DNA from: Gemmatimonadota bacterium
Lineage (GTDB): Bacteria > Gemmatimonadota > Gemmatimonadetes > Gemmatimonadales > GWC2-71-9
NCBI GenBank assembly: GCA_029863245.1
Contig: JAOTVV010000014.1
Coordinates: forward strand, 16,781 to 80,780
Direction of reading: 5' to 3'
Length of the DNA stretch: 64,000 nt
The notes under the pieces are model-generated. The model was given only the letters and a program-made list of their open reading frames with translations. It ran no database searches and was not told where the DNA came from. The translations under genes and the position numbers were made by a program. Of the stretch, positions 51,342 to 61,287 are shown in pieces (position 1 is the first letter of the stretch; every line of letters starts with the position of its first letter).

Positions 51342-51821
51342 CTACGGCATCTCCGGCAGCGGCTGGTCGCTGTTCCACACGTCCTGCGCCAGCTTCCACG
51401 ACCCGTCGGCCTGCCGGCGATAGATGTGGATCCCCTTGAGGGTCTCCGACATCGGTTCGCCACCCGTCGGCACCATCGTGACGGACCCCGCATAGCGCTC
51501 GATGGCCCAGTCGCCAGCAATGACGACGTCGGCGCTCGTGTAGTCGATGGCCTGGATCGTCGCCTGCTGACTGAGCTCCCGGGACCAGGCGCGAGCCGCG
51601 GTTTTCCCCACCACAGCCGGGCTGTTGGGCGGCATGAGGACGATGTCGTCGGCCACGTGAGCGATCACCGTGTCGCCAGTCGTGATCGATGCGACCTCCG
51701 CGGCGCGCACCGCGAGCACGGCGGCGACATCCTCTTCAGTCGACGCGGCTGGCTCGCTCTGGGGCAGGCACGCGCTCACCGCTAACGGGAGCAACAGCGC
51801 TACTGGAAGAAGCCTACGCAT
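51342..51821 (-). CDS. SnoaL/DUF4440-like lipoprotein
   Basis: 159 residues from the ATG at 51821 with GGAGGT just before it. Lipoprotein signal MRRLLPVALLLPLAVSAC. The mature part has the cone-shaped SnoaL/NTF2-like pattern: helix DVAAVLAVRAAEVASITTGD, HVADDIVLMPPNSPAVVGKT, WAIERYAGSVTMVP, and a final IYRRQADGSWKLAQDVWN. DUF4440 proteins of this type are common, with ketosteroid-isomerase-like folds and mostly unknown substrates. Confidence 0.82.
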   Translation of the reverse strand: MRRLLPVALLLPLAVSACLPQSEPAASTEEDVAAVLAVRAAEVASITTGDTVIAHVADDIVLMPPNSPAVVGKTAARAWSRELSQQATIQAIDYTSADVVIAGDWAIERYAGSVTMVPTGGEPMSETLKGIHIYRRQADGSWKLAQDVWNSDQPLPEMP

Positions 51822-51976
51822 GGTGACCTCCTGGGGAGGGACCTTTGGCGGGACGCCCGCCCCGCCTGAACACCCAAGAACCTTCATCCGGGGAGGGCGC
51901 CGTCAAGGCCGGGCACCGGGACCGCCACCTTGCGCTCGAGCGGCTATCGCGGTTTCTTGGCGCCGGAGGTGAACCC

Positions 51977-52501
51977 ATGCAGACATTCGGTCAGCGCCTG
52001 ATCAACGCTGCCAAGCTCGACGTCGCCACCTACGAGGAAGTCGAAGCCGACAGCTCCGCCCTGCCCCAGGCCATGGTCGCCGTGGTGCTGGCCAGCATCG
52101 CCGCCGGCATCGGCACGACCAGCGGCTTCTCGGTGGTCGAACTGGTGGTCGACTCCCTCGGCGCACTCGTCGCCTGGTTCATCTGGGCGCTCCTCACCTA
52201 CGCGATCGGCACCAAGCTGCTGGCCCAGCCGCAGACCAAGGCCGACCTCGGGCAGATGCTGCGCACCATCGGGTTCGCCTCCGCCCCGGGGATGCTCCGC
52301 GTGCTGGGCGTGGTCCCGGTGGTGGGCAATCTGCTGGTGCTCGCGGCCTCACTGTGGATGCTCGCCGCCATGGTGGTGGCGGTGCGCCAAGCGCTGGACT
52401 ACACGAGCACGGGCCGCGCACTGGCCGTGTGTCTCGTGGGTTTCGTGGTGCTGGTCGTGACGTCGGCCGTGCTGGGGGGGCTCCTGCTCTTCACCTCGTA
52501 G
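51977..52501 (+). CDS. YIP1-family membrane protein
   Basis: 174 residues from the ATG at 51977 with GGAGGT 7 bases upstream. N-terminal amphipathic helix (QRLINAAKLDVATYEEVEAD) followed by four to five transmembrane helices, with the GQMLRTIGFASAPGMLRVLG motif typical of bacterial Yip1-domain proteins. Function in bacteria is unknown; possibly membrane organisation. Confidence 0.75.
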   Translation: MQTFGQRLINAAKLDVATYEEVEADSSALPQAMVAVVLASIAAGIGTTSGFSVVELVVDSLGALVAWFIWALLTYAIGTKLLAQPQTKADLGQMLRTIGFASAPGMLRVLGVVPVVGNLLVLAASLWMLAAMVVAVRQALDYTSTGRALAVCLVGFVVLVVTSAVLGGLLLFTS

Positions 52502-52768
52502 CGACACCGACCCGCGCTAGGCCACCCGGCCGAAACCTCGCGATCAATCGGCCTGGCGGCTCATGGTCTGCGCCATCCAAGAGGGAGGAGACCGGTGCGA
52601 CGACGCGGCCGCTGGTCGAGCGCCGCGACCTCGTCACCTACCGGTTTTGCCCCAAGGAACCACGCTTGCGCCCGACGTGTCCCACGCCATGTTAGTGATG
52701 TTCGAGCACCGCGGCACTGCACCGTAGATCGAGCGGCGGCGGCCGCTCCAGCCACCGTTGGGAGGGTC

Positions 52769-55378
52769 ATGCCGGATTCGGCTCCTTCGTGCGGCAAATG
52801 CGGCTCTTTGCTCCCTGAGGGTGCGGGGTTCTGTCCGTCTTGCGGGACGCAGGCGGGGGCGGCATCCACGAACGCCGCTGGTACCACCGGGATTGTCCCC
52901 ATGGACGCCCTTGCGGATCGCTACGAAATCCGCGCCGAACTGGGTCAGGGCGGCATGGCAGTCGTGTACCTCGCGCACGACCACAAACACGATCGTCCCG
53001 TCGCGCTCAAAGTGGTACGGCCCGAACTCAGGCTCTCGCTGGGGCCGGCGCGATTCCTACGCGAAATCCAGATTGCCGCGCGACTGACCCACCCGAATAT
53101 CCTCCCCCTCTACGATTCGGGCGAAGTTGGCGGCACGCTGTTCTACGCGATGCCGTTCCTGGAGGGTGAGTCGCTGCGGGACCTGCTGAACCGTGAAGGG
53201 CAGCTCCCCGTGGCAGACGCCATCCGGATCGCCCGCCAAGTGGCAGACGCCCTGGCGTACGCGCACTCGATGGGCGTTGTGCATCGCGATATCAAGCCGG
53301 AGAACATCCTGTTCGAGGCGGGTCACGCCATCGTCGCGGACTTCGGTGTGGCTCGGGCCGTGAGCGAGTCGGGGGCCGATCAGCTCACCCAGACCGGTAT
53401 GAGCGTCGGCACGCCCGCCTACATGAGCCCGGAACAGATTGCGGGCCAGGCGAACATCGATGGCAGAAGCGACATCTACAGCCTGGGCTGTGTCCTCTAC
53501 GAGATGGTCGTCGGTCAAGTGCCGTTCACCGGCCCGACCGCGCAAGCCATCATGGCACGACACTCGATGGATGCCGTGCCGCCGCCGCATATCGTGCGGG
53601 AGAGCATTCCCGAGGAACTCGAGGACATCGTTCTCCAAGCGCTGGCAAAGACCCCCGCCGACAGGTTCCGCTCAGCCACAGACTTCATCGAAGCGCTCGA
53701 TGGAGTGGGTTCCGGGGCGGCGCCCCACATCACCACGGCCACGAGGCGATTGCGCCGAGGTCGGCCGGCACGGTCGCCGATCCTGTGGTTGCTTGCCGGA
53801 AGCACGATCATAGCGGTCCTCACCGTGGCTGTCTTGCTCTGGCCGCGGATCGGTCAGAACTCAGGCACCCTCACGGAGCTCGACCCGCGGGGGGTTGCCG
53901 TCCTTTACTTCGATGACTTGAGCCCCGACGGCAATCTCACACCGGTTGCCGACGGCCTCACCGAGGACCTCATCGACCAGCTGTCACACGCGCGTGGCAT
54001 CCACGTGATCTCGCGGAACGGCGTCGCGCCGTACCGCGGGCTTCTGACCCCCCCCGACAGCATTGCGCGGGCGCTGGATGTCGGTGTGCTCATCGCCGGC
54101 AGCGTGGAGCGGACCGGGAATGCACTTCGGCTCGGGATCCGTCTAATCGACGGCGAAAGCGGCGTCGACTTTAGGCGCGAGAGCTGGGAGATTCCGGCCA
54201 CCGAGGTGCTCGGCGCCCAAGACTCCGTGGCCATCGAAGTCTCACAGTTGTTGCGCGAGCGGCTCGGTGATGAGGTCAGGCTCCGCGAGCGACGCGCGGA
54301 AACCCAAAACGTCGATGCCTGGCTCGCGGTGCAGCGCGCCGAGCGCCTTCGCAAGGAAGCCGAGGAGTCCCTGGAAGGGGAGAATGCCGAGTCGGGCTTC
54401 GCAGACTTGCGGCGAGCGGACTCGCTGTTGGTCGGCGCCGAGCTGCTGGACCCGCGTTGGGCGCAGCCAATCATCCAACGGGGGTGGATCGCGTACCGCC
54501 AGGCGCGGCTCGCGGGTGACCTGCCAACCGCGCTGGACCGCATCACCTTGGGCCTGGGGCACGCCGATCGCGCTCTGGCCATGGCCAGCACCGACCCTCA
54601 CGCCCTGGAGCTACGCGGCACGCTGCGCTACTTCCATTGGATCCTTGGCGTGATCCCGAATCCCGATGAGCAGGCGGCGCTGCTGCATGCCGCCCAAAGC
54701 GATCTCGAAGCCGCGGTCAACACCGACCCCTCGCTCGCGAGCGCCCACAGCACGTTGAGCCATTTGTACTATCAGACGGAGAACGCAGTCTCGGCCTTGG
54801 TGGCAGCGCGGAGGGCCTACGAGGAGGACGCCTACCTCGCCGTCGCCCCAGAAGTGCTGTGGCGGCTGTTCCTGGGCAACTACGATCTCGAGCAGCTCAC
54901 CCAGGCTCGCCGCTGGTGCGACGAGGGGGCGCGGCGCTTCCCTGAGGATTTCCGCTTCGCCGAGTGCCGCCTGTGGTCCATGACGATGCCCGGTGTGGAG
55001 CCGAACGTCGCCCGGGCGTGGCGCCTGTGGAACCGACTCGTCGAGCTGGTGCCGGCGCCCGTGCGCGCTTTCCAGTCGCAGCGTGCGCGGATGATCGTGG
55101 GCGGCATCCTGGCCCGCGCGGGACTCGCAGACAGTGCCCGCGCGGTCCTGGTACATGCCCGCGCCAGCGCCGACGTGGACCCCAACCTGGAACTGCAGTT
55201 TATCGAAGCATACATGCGCACGCTGACCGGCGACGACGACGAGGCGATCGCCTTGCTACGGCGCTTCTTCACCGCAAACCCGGTGGAGCAGGAAAGCGAT
55301 GCCGGCTGGGACGCGCATTGGTGGTGGCGCGAGCTGCGCACGCATCCGGCTTTCACGCAGGTCACCGGCCGCAATTGA
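52769..55378 (+). CDS. Zinc-ribbon Ser/Thr protein kinase with TPR region
   Basis: 869 residues from the ATG at 52769 (GGAGGG upstream). N-terminal zinc ribbon with Cys8, Cys11, Cys22, Cys25 (CGKCGSLLPEGAGFCPSC). Kinase domain about 50-330: GQGGMAVVY, Lys81, HRDIKPEN (Asp174), DFG (191-193), GTPAYMSPEQ. One transmembrane helix near 350-370 (ILWLLAGSTIIAVLTVAVLL) is followed by a TolB-N-like adenylate-cyclase-associated segment (VAVLYFDDLSPDGNLTPVAD, GLTEDLIDQLSHARG) and TPR-like helices. The zinc ribbon distinguishes it from the other three kinases in the window. Target unknown. Confidence 0.92.
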   Translation: MPDSAPSCGKCGSLLPEGAGFCPSCGTQAGAASTNAAGTTGIVPMDALADRYEIRAELGQGGMAVVYLAHDHKHDRPVALKVVRPELRLSLGPARFLREIQIAARLTHPNILPLYDSGEVGGTLFYAMPFLEGESLRDLLNREGQLPVADAIRIARQVADALAYAHSMGVVHRDIKPENILFEAGHAIVADFGVARAVSESGADQLTQTGMSVGTPAYMSPEQIAGQANIDGRSDIYSLGCVLYEMVVGQVPFTGPTAQAIMARHSMDAVPPPHIVRESIPEELEDIVLQALAKTPADRFRSATDFIEALDGVGSGAAPHITTATRRLRRGRPARSPILWLLAGSTIIAVLTVAVLLWPRIGQNSGTLTELDPRGVAVLYFDDLSPDGNLTPVADGLTEDLIDQLSHARGIHVISRNGVAPYRGLLTPPDSIARALDVGVLIAGSVERTGNALRLGIRLIDGESGVDFRRESWEIPATEVLGAQDSVAIEVSQLLRERLGDEVRLRERRAETQNVDAWLAVQRAERLRKEAEESLEGENAESGFADLRRADSLLVGAELLDPRWAQPIIQRGWIAYRQARLAGDLPTALDRITLGLGHADRALAMASTDPHALELRGTLRYFHWILGVIPNPDEQAALLHAAQSDLEAAVNTDPSLASAHSTLSHLYYQTENAVSALVAARRAYEEDAYLAVAPEVLWRLFLGNYDLEQLTQARRWCDEGARRFPEDFRFAECRLWSMTMPGVEPNVARAWRLWNRLVELVPAPVRAFQSQRARMIVGGILARAGLADSARAVLVHARASADVDPNLELQFIEAYMRTLTGDDDEAIALLRRFFTANPVEQESDAGWDAHWWWRELRTHPAFTQVTGRN

Positions 55379-55700
55379 GAGCGGGAGGCTCGGCTATCCT
55401 CCCGTCCTTCCGCGTGTTGCGTACGCTCGACGGGCTCAGGATCCGATCCGTACCCCCCCGCGACACGTGTTGCGGGTGTTCGACTCTCGCGACCGTTCGA
55501 CAGCGTGGGTAGCTTCGGGCAGCACCCTGTGCCGCTCGGCGTATCGCGCCGACGTCGAACATGATCAGCCCGCACCCCGCGGCAGGATTCCTGCGGTCGA
55601 AGGGGCAGAGATCGGCCGAGGAAGCCTCCGTCGCCAGGCCGATTTCGTCGAAGACTCATCGTTTATGTTGCAGCCGACTGCGTCGTTGTTGAGGGTCACC
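55379..55700. other. Spacer between the kinase and LamG lipoprotein genes
   Basis: About 320 bases. The open frame that crosses it is an upstream extension of the next gene without a start site. No hairpin or promoter boxes were found. Confidence 0.4.
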
Positions 55701-58088
55701 ATGAACCGTCTTACTGCACTGTTCCTGCTCGCGGTCGTCGCCGCGTGCCAGTCCGACCGTGTGCCAACGACCGTCCCGGAGGGTCCCCTGGCGGCCATCT
55801 CAGACGGCGCGAACGGGGCTGGCAACCCCGACTTCTTCTTTCTGCCGCCGCTCGTCGACAATCCGGTGAACGACGGGAACTTCGAGCCGGGCGAGTTCAA
55901 CGCCGGGCTCCGTCCGGTCGTCACGGTGTACCGGCTGCCGCCCCGCGACCCGCAGTCCACCATCGTGGGATGCGACGTCGGGGCAGCACCCGTGTTCGGA
56001 CCCGTCGTGGCCCCAGTCGTCGAGGTGGACGAGCAGTACCACCTGAACTGGACCACGAGCGAAACCGGACCCTTGGCCGGGAGCGACTACCGGGTTTGCG
56101 TCTTCAGCTCCGCCCAAGGCGAGATGCTCGGCTTCGTGGACATCACGGCCACCGACAAAGGCGCGAAGAAGGCCCGAACCGGGGAGTACTTCGCGTTTCA
56201 GGACGGGCGTACGCTGCCGATCAAGTTCCGCATCGAGAATGGCGCATTGTGTGACCCGGGTGCTTTGAGCTGCACGGAATTCACGGTGCGCTCGGACGGT
56301 GGTGACTTCACGCTTCTCGACCCGGAAACCGGCCGCCCCATCGCGGGGCTGTCAGTCCCATTGGGCGCCATCGGCGAGGGAGACGAGGTCACCGTCGTGA
56401 TTGAGGAGCAGGATCCTCCGCACCAAGGGGAATGTCTCCCGACCGGCCTCGCGCAGTCCGAAGGATGCTACCAGTTTCGCACCGAGCCCGAGTTGTATCC
56501 GTTCGGCGAGCTGGTGCGCCTCGAGGCGTGTGTGCTCCCCACCGGCCTCACGGTGGAACAGGAGGACCTGCTTCTCCTGCACAAGTACAACGCAACGCAG
56601 GGTCTGGTCGCGCTGCCGTGGGCAGACCCGCAGCTGATCGATTGTACCGACTTCACTCCGTTTGCGGCCGCCGAGTCGCAGAGCGGCCCGGTACGGTATG
56701 CGAGCTTGGCGTGGCAGCAACTCCGCCAAGCGTTCACGACCGCGTTTGCCCCCAGGCAGCTGGAAGCCGCCGTGTTAGGTACCGTCCCCAAGGGGCTTGG
56801 CGGCCTGGGAGGCTCGTTCAGTGACGTCGGTGGTGCGGTTCCGGATGTCCCGCCGGGCGTGGTCAGCTGGTGGCGGGCCAACGATGACGCGCTGGACCTC
56901 TACTACAACCGCAATGACGGCACCCTCTTTAACGGCACGACGTTCGCGCCGGGCATCTTCGGAAGCGCCTTCAGCTTCGACGGGCTCGACGACTATGTGG
57001 AGGCGCCGTCCGTCGGTCTCGATGTCCTACCGACCTTCTCGCTGGAAGCCTGGGTGGAGCTGGACCAGCTGTCAGGAGAAGACGAGGTGGGAACGTACCA
57101 GCGTTTCGTGACCCTGGAATGGGAGCGAGCCGTCATCCGCTACGACGGGGAAAACGGTCCACGCCAGCTGCACTTCTACGCGCGTATCGACGAAGGCCTC
57201 CGCCACATTCGCGTCAACAACGTGCTGCAGACGGGTTGCTTCCATCACGTAGTCGGCACCTACGACGGTAACGTGATGCGGGCCTATCTGGACGGCGTGC
57301 TGGTGGGCACCAACGCCGTGACGGGCGCGCTCGACAGCGAGGAGGCCGGCGCCGTCACGTTCAGCCACCCCTTCGATGGACCCATGGACGGATTGCTCGA
57401 TGAGATCCGCATCTTCGATCGGGCGCTAACGGGAGAGGAGATCCAGGGCGTCTACGAGTCGGCGCCCACCGGCCTGAGGTGCGTGACCACGCCACCGGGA
57501 GAGATCGACGTGGATGGCGTCCTCTCAGAAGGTGAGTGGGACCTGGCGGACCAGTATGAGGGGACGATCACGCTGCCCGACGGCGAGTCGACCACCCTCG
57601 CCGATATCTTCATCACCAACGACGCCACCAATCTCTACGCCGCCGTGCGGTTCCATACGGACATCAGTGAGTGGGGCACGAACATCGGGCTTCGATTCGA
57701 TGACGACAACAATGGCGCGTGGGACGGAGGGGCCGACGGGAACGGAAACGATGGGTTCGTCGCCCAGGATCGCGTCGAGCCCAGTGCGGACCAATTCATC
57801 GACGACTTCTTCTCCCTCGATGCAACGCCGCCCCAGGGGCAGGAGGATGACGCGTGGCAGGGGACGAACGATGGCGAGATGGCGGTCGGCAATGACGAGA
57901 CGGGCACCGTCGTCGAGATGTCCCACCCGCTGCTGAGCGACGACCCACTGCGGGACTTCCAGCTGTCGTCCGGGAACCACGTCGGGTTCCTGGTGTTGAT
58001 CAACCTCCCGCAGGATCCCGCTGCTCAGAACAGACAGTTCCATGTGTTCCCTGGCCAGGGCGGGTTCTGGACCTATGTCGTGAAGTAG
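55701..58088 (+). CDS. Lipoprotein with LamG (concanavalin-like) and CBM9-like domains
   Basis: 795 residues from the ATG at 55701; a lipoprotein signal with Cys16 (LAVVAAC). Residues about 40-380 are beta-rich, with an NPDFFFLPPLVDNPV motif early and a ZU5-like segment (DGGDFTLLDPETGRPIAGLS). About 386-590 is a LamG-like domain (VVSWWRANDDALDLYYNRND, SFDGLDDYVEAPS, LDEIRIFDRALTGEEI), a fold that binds glycans or other ligands. From about 603 comes a CBM9/DOMON-like domain (IDVDGVLSEGEWDLADQYEG, then LYAAVRFHTD). No glycosidase catalytic domain is seen, so it is a binding or scaffold protein at the cell surface. A strong hairpin follows. Confidence 0.85.
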   Translation: MNRLTALFLLAVVAACQSDRVPTTVPEGPLAAISDGANGAGNPDFFFLPPLVDNPVNDGNFEPGEFNAGLRPVVTVYRLPPRDPQSTIVGCDVGAAPVFGPVVAPVVEVDEQYHLNWTTSETGPLAGSDYRVCVFSSAQGEMLGFVDITATDKGAKKARTGEYFAFQDGRTLPIKFRIENGALCDPGALSCTEFTVRSDGGDFTLLDPETGRPIAGLSVPLGAIGEGDEVTVVIEEQDPPHQGECLPTGLAQSEGCYQFRTEPELYPFGELVRLEACVLPTGLTVEQEDLLLLHKYNATQGLVALPWADPQLIDCTDFTPFAAAESQSGPVRYASLAWQQLRQAFTTAFAPRQLEAAVLGTVPKGLGGLGGSFSDVGGAVPDVPPGVVSWWRANDDALDLYYNRNDGTLFNGTTFAPGIFGSAFSFDGLDDYVEAPSVGLDVLPTFSLEAWVELDQLSGEDEVGTYQRFVTLEWERAVIRYDGENGPRQLHFYARIDEGLRHIRVNNVLQTGCFHHVVGTYDGNVMRAYLDGVLVGTNAVTGALDSEEAGAVTFSHPFDGPMDGLLDEIRIFDRALTGEEIQGVYESAPTGLRCVTTPPGEIDVDGVLSEGEWDLADQYEGTITLPDGESTTLADIFITNDATNLYAAVRFHTDISEWGTNIGLRFDDDNNGAWDGGADGNGNDGFVAQDRVEPSADQFIDDFFSLDATPPQGQEDDAWQGTNDGEMAVGNDETGTVVEMSHPLLSDDPLRDFQLSSGNHVGFLVLINLPQDPAAQNRQFHVFPGQGGFWTYVVK

Positions 58089-58143
58089 CCCTGCGGTTGG
58101 AGGACGGGCGAGCCATCCCGGCTGCGTCCGACGCCTGATGGAC

Positions 58144-58174
58144 GAAGGCCCCGAGCGTGACGCTCGGGGCCTTC
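58144..58174. terminator. Long hairpin between convergent genes
   Basis: Perfect 14-bp stem GAAGGCCCCGAGCG / CGCTCGGGGCCTTC with a TGA loop, between the end of the LamG gene and the end of the DUF374 gene. No T tract follows on the plus strand. Confidence 0.75.
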
Positions 58175-58279
58175 CAGTTGCGGCGAGATGCGTCTGGCCA
58201 GCCCATGGCCGCCGGGCCGCGATTGACCAGGACTCCGGAGCGGGCGCAAGCCCCGGTGGTGCGCACCAACCGGCGCTGC

Positions 58280-59065
58280 TCAGCCGCCAGGCCGCGCCTC
58301 TCGCTCGACCCGTTCCAGGGCCTCCTGACACACGTCGACCGTTGCGTCGTGCCCGTCAATGGGGTTCCCGTGGTGCGCCCACAGCCTGCAGAACGGCAGC
58401 GGGAATTCGTAGTGCCACGGTCGCCGGAGCCGGATGAGCGGACGGGCCCGCACCACAAGCGGTACGAGCCACGCGTTCGTCGCCCGCGCGATCTCGGGCA
58501 GCCCGGGCTTGACCCGACCGTAGGGACCGCCGGAATCCGCGAACAGCCCGATGTTACACCCGCGCGTCTGCACCATCTCGATGATCTGATGCTTGGGCCG
58601 AATGGGTGACTTGCGGCGGTAGATCCAGAGCCGGAATCCGAACCAGGCCGACGCCTGCTGCAGCATGCGGGACAGCAGGCCGTCGTGGCCGATCCCGGTG
58701 GGCATCATCTCGGGAGGCACGTCCCGAAACGCGCACAGCGTGAGCGGCTCGTAGGCATGCCACGAGTAGAAGACCAGCGGCCGCCCGGTTCGTTCGGCAC
58801 ACTGCGCCAGCTCGTCGAGCGGTGGGATCCAGCGAATCCGCACCGTGCGCCAGCAGGGATAGATCCACGCCGCCATTGCCACATTCGAGAGAAACACCAG
58901 CGGCTGGTACAGGGGTCGGTACCAGGTGGTGTCGGACGGGACCGACGCGAACGAGATGCGCCCGCGACGGCGCGGGCGGTCACTCACGACGCGCCTGGCG
59001 ATTGGTGATGACGTTCTCTTCCTGACACCGCGGGTGCGGCACGCGCCGCTCCGGCTGATACGCAC
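58280..59065 (-). CDS. DUF374 (LPLAT-type) acyltransferase
   Basis: 261 residues from a GTG, the start being uncertain: a second in-frame GTG near 58987 would also fit and still precedes the homologous part (TWYRPLYQPLVFLSNVAMAA). The domain matches DUF374, a lysophospholipid/lipid A acyltransferase-like family: VFYSWHAYEPLTLCAFRDVP, a basic segment RRKSPIRPKHQ, then GLFADSGGPYGRVKPGLPEI and ATNAWLVPLVVRARP. Members are thought to acylate lipids at the membrane. It is divergent from the molybdenum hydroxylase genes. Confidence 0.8.
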   Translation of the reverse strand: MRISRSGACRTRGVRKRTSSPIARRVVSDRPRRRGRISFASVPSDTTWYRPLYQPLVFLSNVAMAAWIYPCWRTVRIRWIPPLDELAQCAERTGRPLVFYSWHAYEPLTLCAFRDVPPEMMPTGIGHDGLLSRMLQQASAWFGFRLWIYRRKSPIRPKHQIIEMVQTRGCNIGLFADSGGPYGRVKPGLPEIARATNAWLVPLVVRARPLIRLRRPWHYEFPLPFCRLWAHHGNPIDGHDATVDVCQEALERVEREARPGG

Positions 59066-59160
59066 CTCAAGGATAGGCTCAGACGCAGTGCCCGGCCAGT
59101 CCGCCGCCGGTCGCCAGACACGGGCTTGTCAACAAGGTGTGACGCGCCGTATCGTCGGCT

Positions 59161-61287
59161 ATGGCCGTCCCGCTTCGCTCGCCCGCCCCCATCGACGTTG
59201 TCGGTCAGTCGGTTCCGCGACTGGACGGCCGCGCCAAGGTGACCGGCGCCGCCCGCTACACCGACGATCTCGTGTTTCCGGGTGCGTGGTACGGGAAGAC
59301 GATCCGCTCCACCGTGCCCCGTGGCGTGTTGCGTTCGGTGACGGCGAACCCGGCATTCGATTGGGACCAGGCCGTTCTGGTCACTGCCGCCGACATCCCC
59401 GGCGACAACGTCGTGCAGCTCATCCGGGACGACCAGCCCGCCCTGGTCGAGCGGGAAATCCGGCATCGGGAAGAGCCGATCGCCCTGCTCGCCGCTCCCG
59501 ATCGCGACACCCTGGAGGCGGCGGCCACCCACGTGCAGGTGGAGCAGGATCGGCTGGACCCCCTCCTCGATCTCGACGACGCCACCGACGTGCTGGCCGA
59601 CCTGCTCATCGACAAGGGCGACGTTCGTCGCGCCCTCGCCGAGGCAGAGATCGTGGTGGAGCGCACGTTCCGGATGGGACACCAGGAGCAGCTGTACATC
59701 GAGCCGCAGGGTGCCATCGCCGTCCCGACGGACGACGGTGGTGTGACGATTTACGGATCGCTCCAGTGCCCGTACTACGTGCACCAGGCGGTGGTGCGCA
59801 CGCTCGGAGTTTCGGAAGACAAGGTCGTGGTGATTCCCGCCGAAGTTGGCGGCGCGTTTGGCGGCAAGGAGGAATACCCGTCAATGGTGGCAATCCACGC
59901 GGCGCTACTGGCCGTGAAAGCCCGGCGTCCCGTGCGGGTGATTTACGATCGCCACGAAGACATTGCGGCCACCACCAAGCGCCACCCGGGCGTGATCCGC
60001 CACCGCACCGGGGTCCGTCGCGACGGTACCCTCGTGGCCCAGGACATCGAGATCGTCTTGGACGGCGGGGCGTACTGTACGCTGAGTCCGGTCGTGCTGT
60101 CGCGCAGTGCCATCCACGCTGCTGGCCCGTATGCCTGTCCCAACGTGCGGATCCGGGGACGCGCCATGGCGACCAACACGCCGCCAAACGGGGCGTTCCG
60201 AGGATTCGGCGCTCCCCAGTCGCAGTTCGCCGCCGAGTTGATGGTAGAGCACGTGGCCGCGGCGCTCGGCCGGTCGAGCATCGACGTGAGGCGCATGTGG
60301 ATGCTGCGCGAGGGCGACACGACCGCCACCGGACAGACATTGCGAGAGAGCGTGGGTACCGAGTTGGTGCTCGACGCGGCGCTCAGGAACGCGCCGCCAG
60401 TCGCACTCCCGTCGAACCCGACACGGCTCCATGGCCGTGGCGTGTCCCTGGTGTTTCACGGATCCGGTTTCACCGGAAGCGGAGAGAAGAAGCTCGGCGC
60501 CCGAGTAGCGGTGGAGTGCACGGCCAAGGACGAGTTTCGGGTGCTCACCTCGCAAACCGAGATGGGACAGGGCACGACCACGATCCTGGCACAGATCGCC
60601 GCCGATACCCTCGGAGTCCCGCTCGAGCGGGTGACGATCCCGCCGCAGGACACCTCGGTAGTGCCGAACAGCGGGCCGACCGTGGCGTCGCGCACCGTGA
60701 TGATCGTGGGCCAGCTCGTAGCACAGGCCGCCGGTGAGCTGCGGCAGCGACTCGAATCCGAACGGCCCCCGCTGCGCGTGGAGAAGGCCTACGTACAACC
60801 CTCGTGGATTCGCTGGAACGACGAACAGTACCGAGGCGACGCCTACCCGGCGTATGCGTTTGCCTGTGTCGTGGTGGACGTAGAGGTGGACACCGACACC
60901 GGAGAGATCCGGGTCACGGATCTCGTCGCCGCGCTCGACCCCGGCACAGCGATCCATCCGGTGATGGTGGAAGGGCAGATGGAGGGTGGAGTGCTGCAAG
61001 CCGTGGGGTACGCCACCATCGAGGAGATGAAGATGGCAGACGGCGGGTACGTGAACGACCGGCTCGCTACCTACATCATCCCGACCGCGTTGGATGCACC
61101 GAGGATCAAGACCGTCCTGGTCGAGAATCCGTACTCCGGTGGGCCGTTCGGTGCCAAGGGAATCGGCGAGATCCCGATGGACTGCCCCGCTCCCGCTGTG
61201 ATCGCTGCAATCCACGACGCGACCGGAGTCTGGCTGAACGAGCTGCCGGCAACACCCGAGAAACTCCTTGCGGCGATGAGCGCATGA
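59161..61287 (+). CDS. Xanthine dehydrogenase-family molybdenum hydroxylase, large subunit
   Basis: 708 residues. GGAFGGKEEYPSM, then FRGFGAPQSQFAAE and EMGQGTTTI are the molybdopterin-binding elements of the xanthine oxidase family, and the C-terminal GAKGIGE carries the catalytic Glu. The fused N-terminal a/b hammerhead domain (RLDGRAKVTGAARYTDDLVF) is present. The enzyme hydroxylates purines, aldehydes or N-heterocycles; which one is not clear from the motif. It overlaps the small Fe-S subunit start by 4 bases, and the neighbours (carbamoyltransferase, PLP enzyme) favour purine breakdown. Confidence 0.92.
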   Translation: MAVPLRSPAPIDVVGQSVPRLDGRAKVTGAARYTDDLVFPGAWYGKTIRSTVPRGVLRSVTANPAFDWDQAVLVTAADIPGDNVVQLIRDDQPALVEREIRHREEPIALLAAPDRDTLEAAATHVQVEQDRLDPLLDLDDATDVLADLLIDKGDVRRALAEAEIVVERTFRMGHQEQLYIEPQGAIAVPTDDGGVTIYGSLQCPYYVHQAVVRTLGVSEDKVVVIPAEVGGAFGGKEEYPSMVAIHAALLAVKARRPVRVIYDRHEDIAATTKRHPGVIRHRTGVRRDGTLVAQDIEIVLDGGAYCTLSPVVLSRSAIHAAGPYACPNVRIRGRAMATNTPPNGAFRGFGAPQSQFAAELMVEHVAAALGRSSIDVRRMWMLREGDTTATGQTLRESVGTELVLDAALRNAPPVALPSNPTRLHGRGVSLVFHGSGFTGSGEKKLGARVAVECTAKDEFRVLTSQTEMGQGTTTILAQIAADTLGVPLERVTIPPQDTSVVPNSGPTVASRTVMIVGQLVAQAAGELRQRLESERPPLRVEKAYVQPSWIRWNDEQYRGDAYPAYAFACVVVDVEVDTDTGEIRVTDLVAALDPGTAIHPVMVEGQMEGGVLQAVGYATIEEMKMADGGYVNDRLATYIIPTALDAPRIKTVLVENPYSGGPFGAKGIGEIPMDCPAPAVIAAIHDATGVWLNELPATPEKLLAAMSA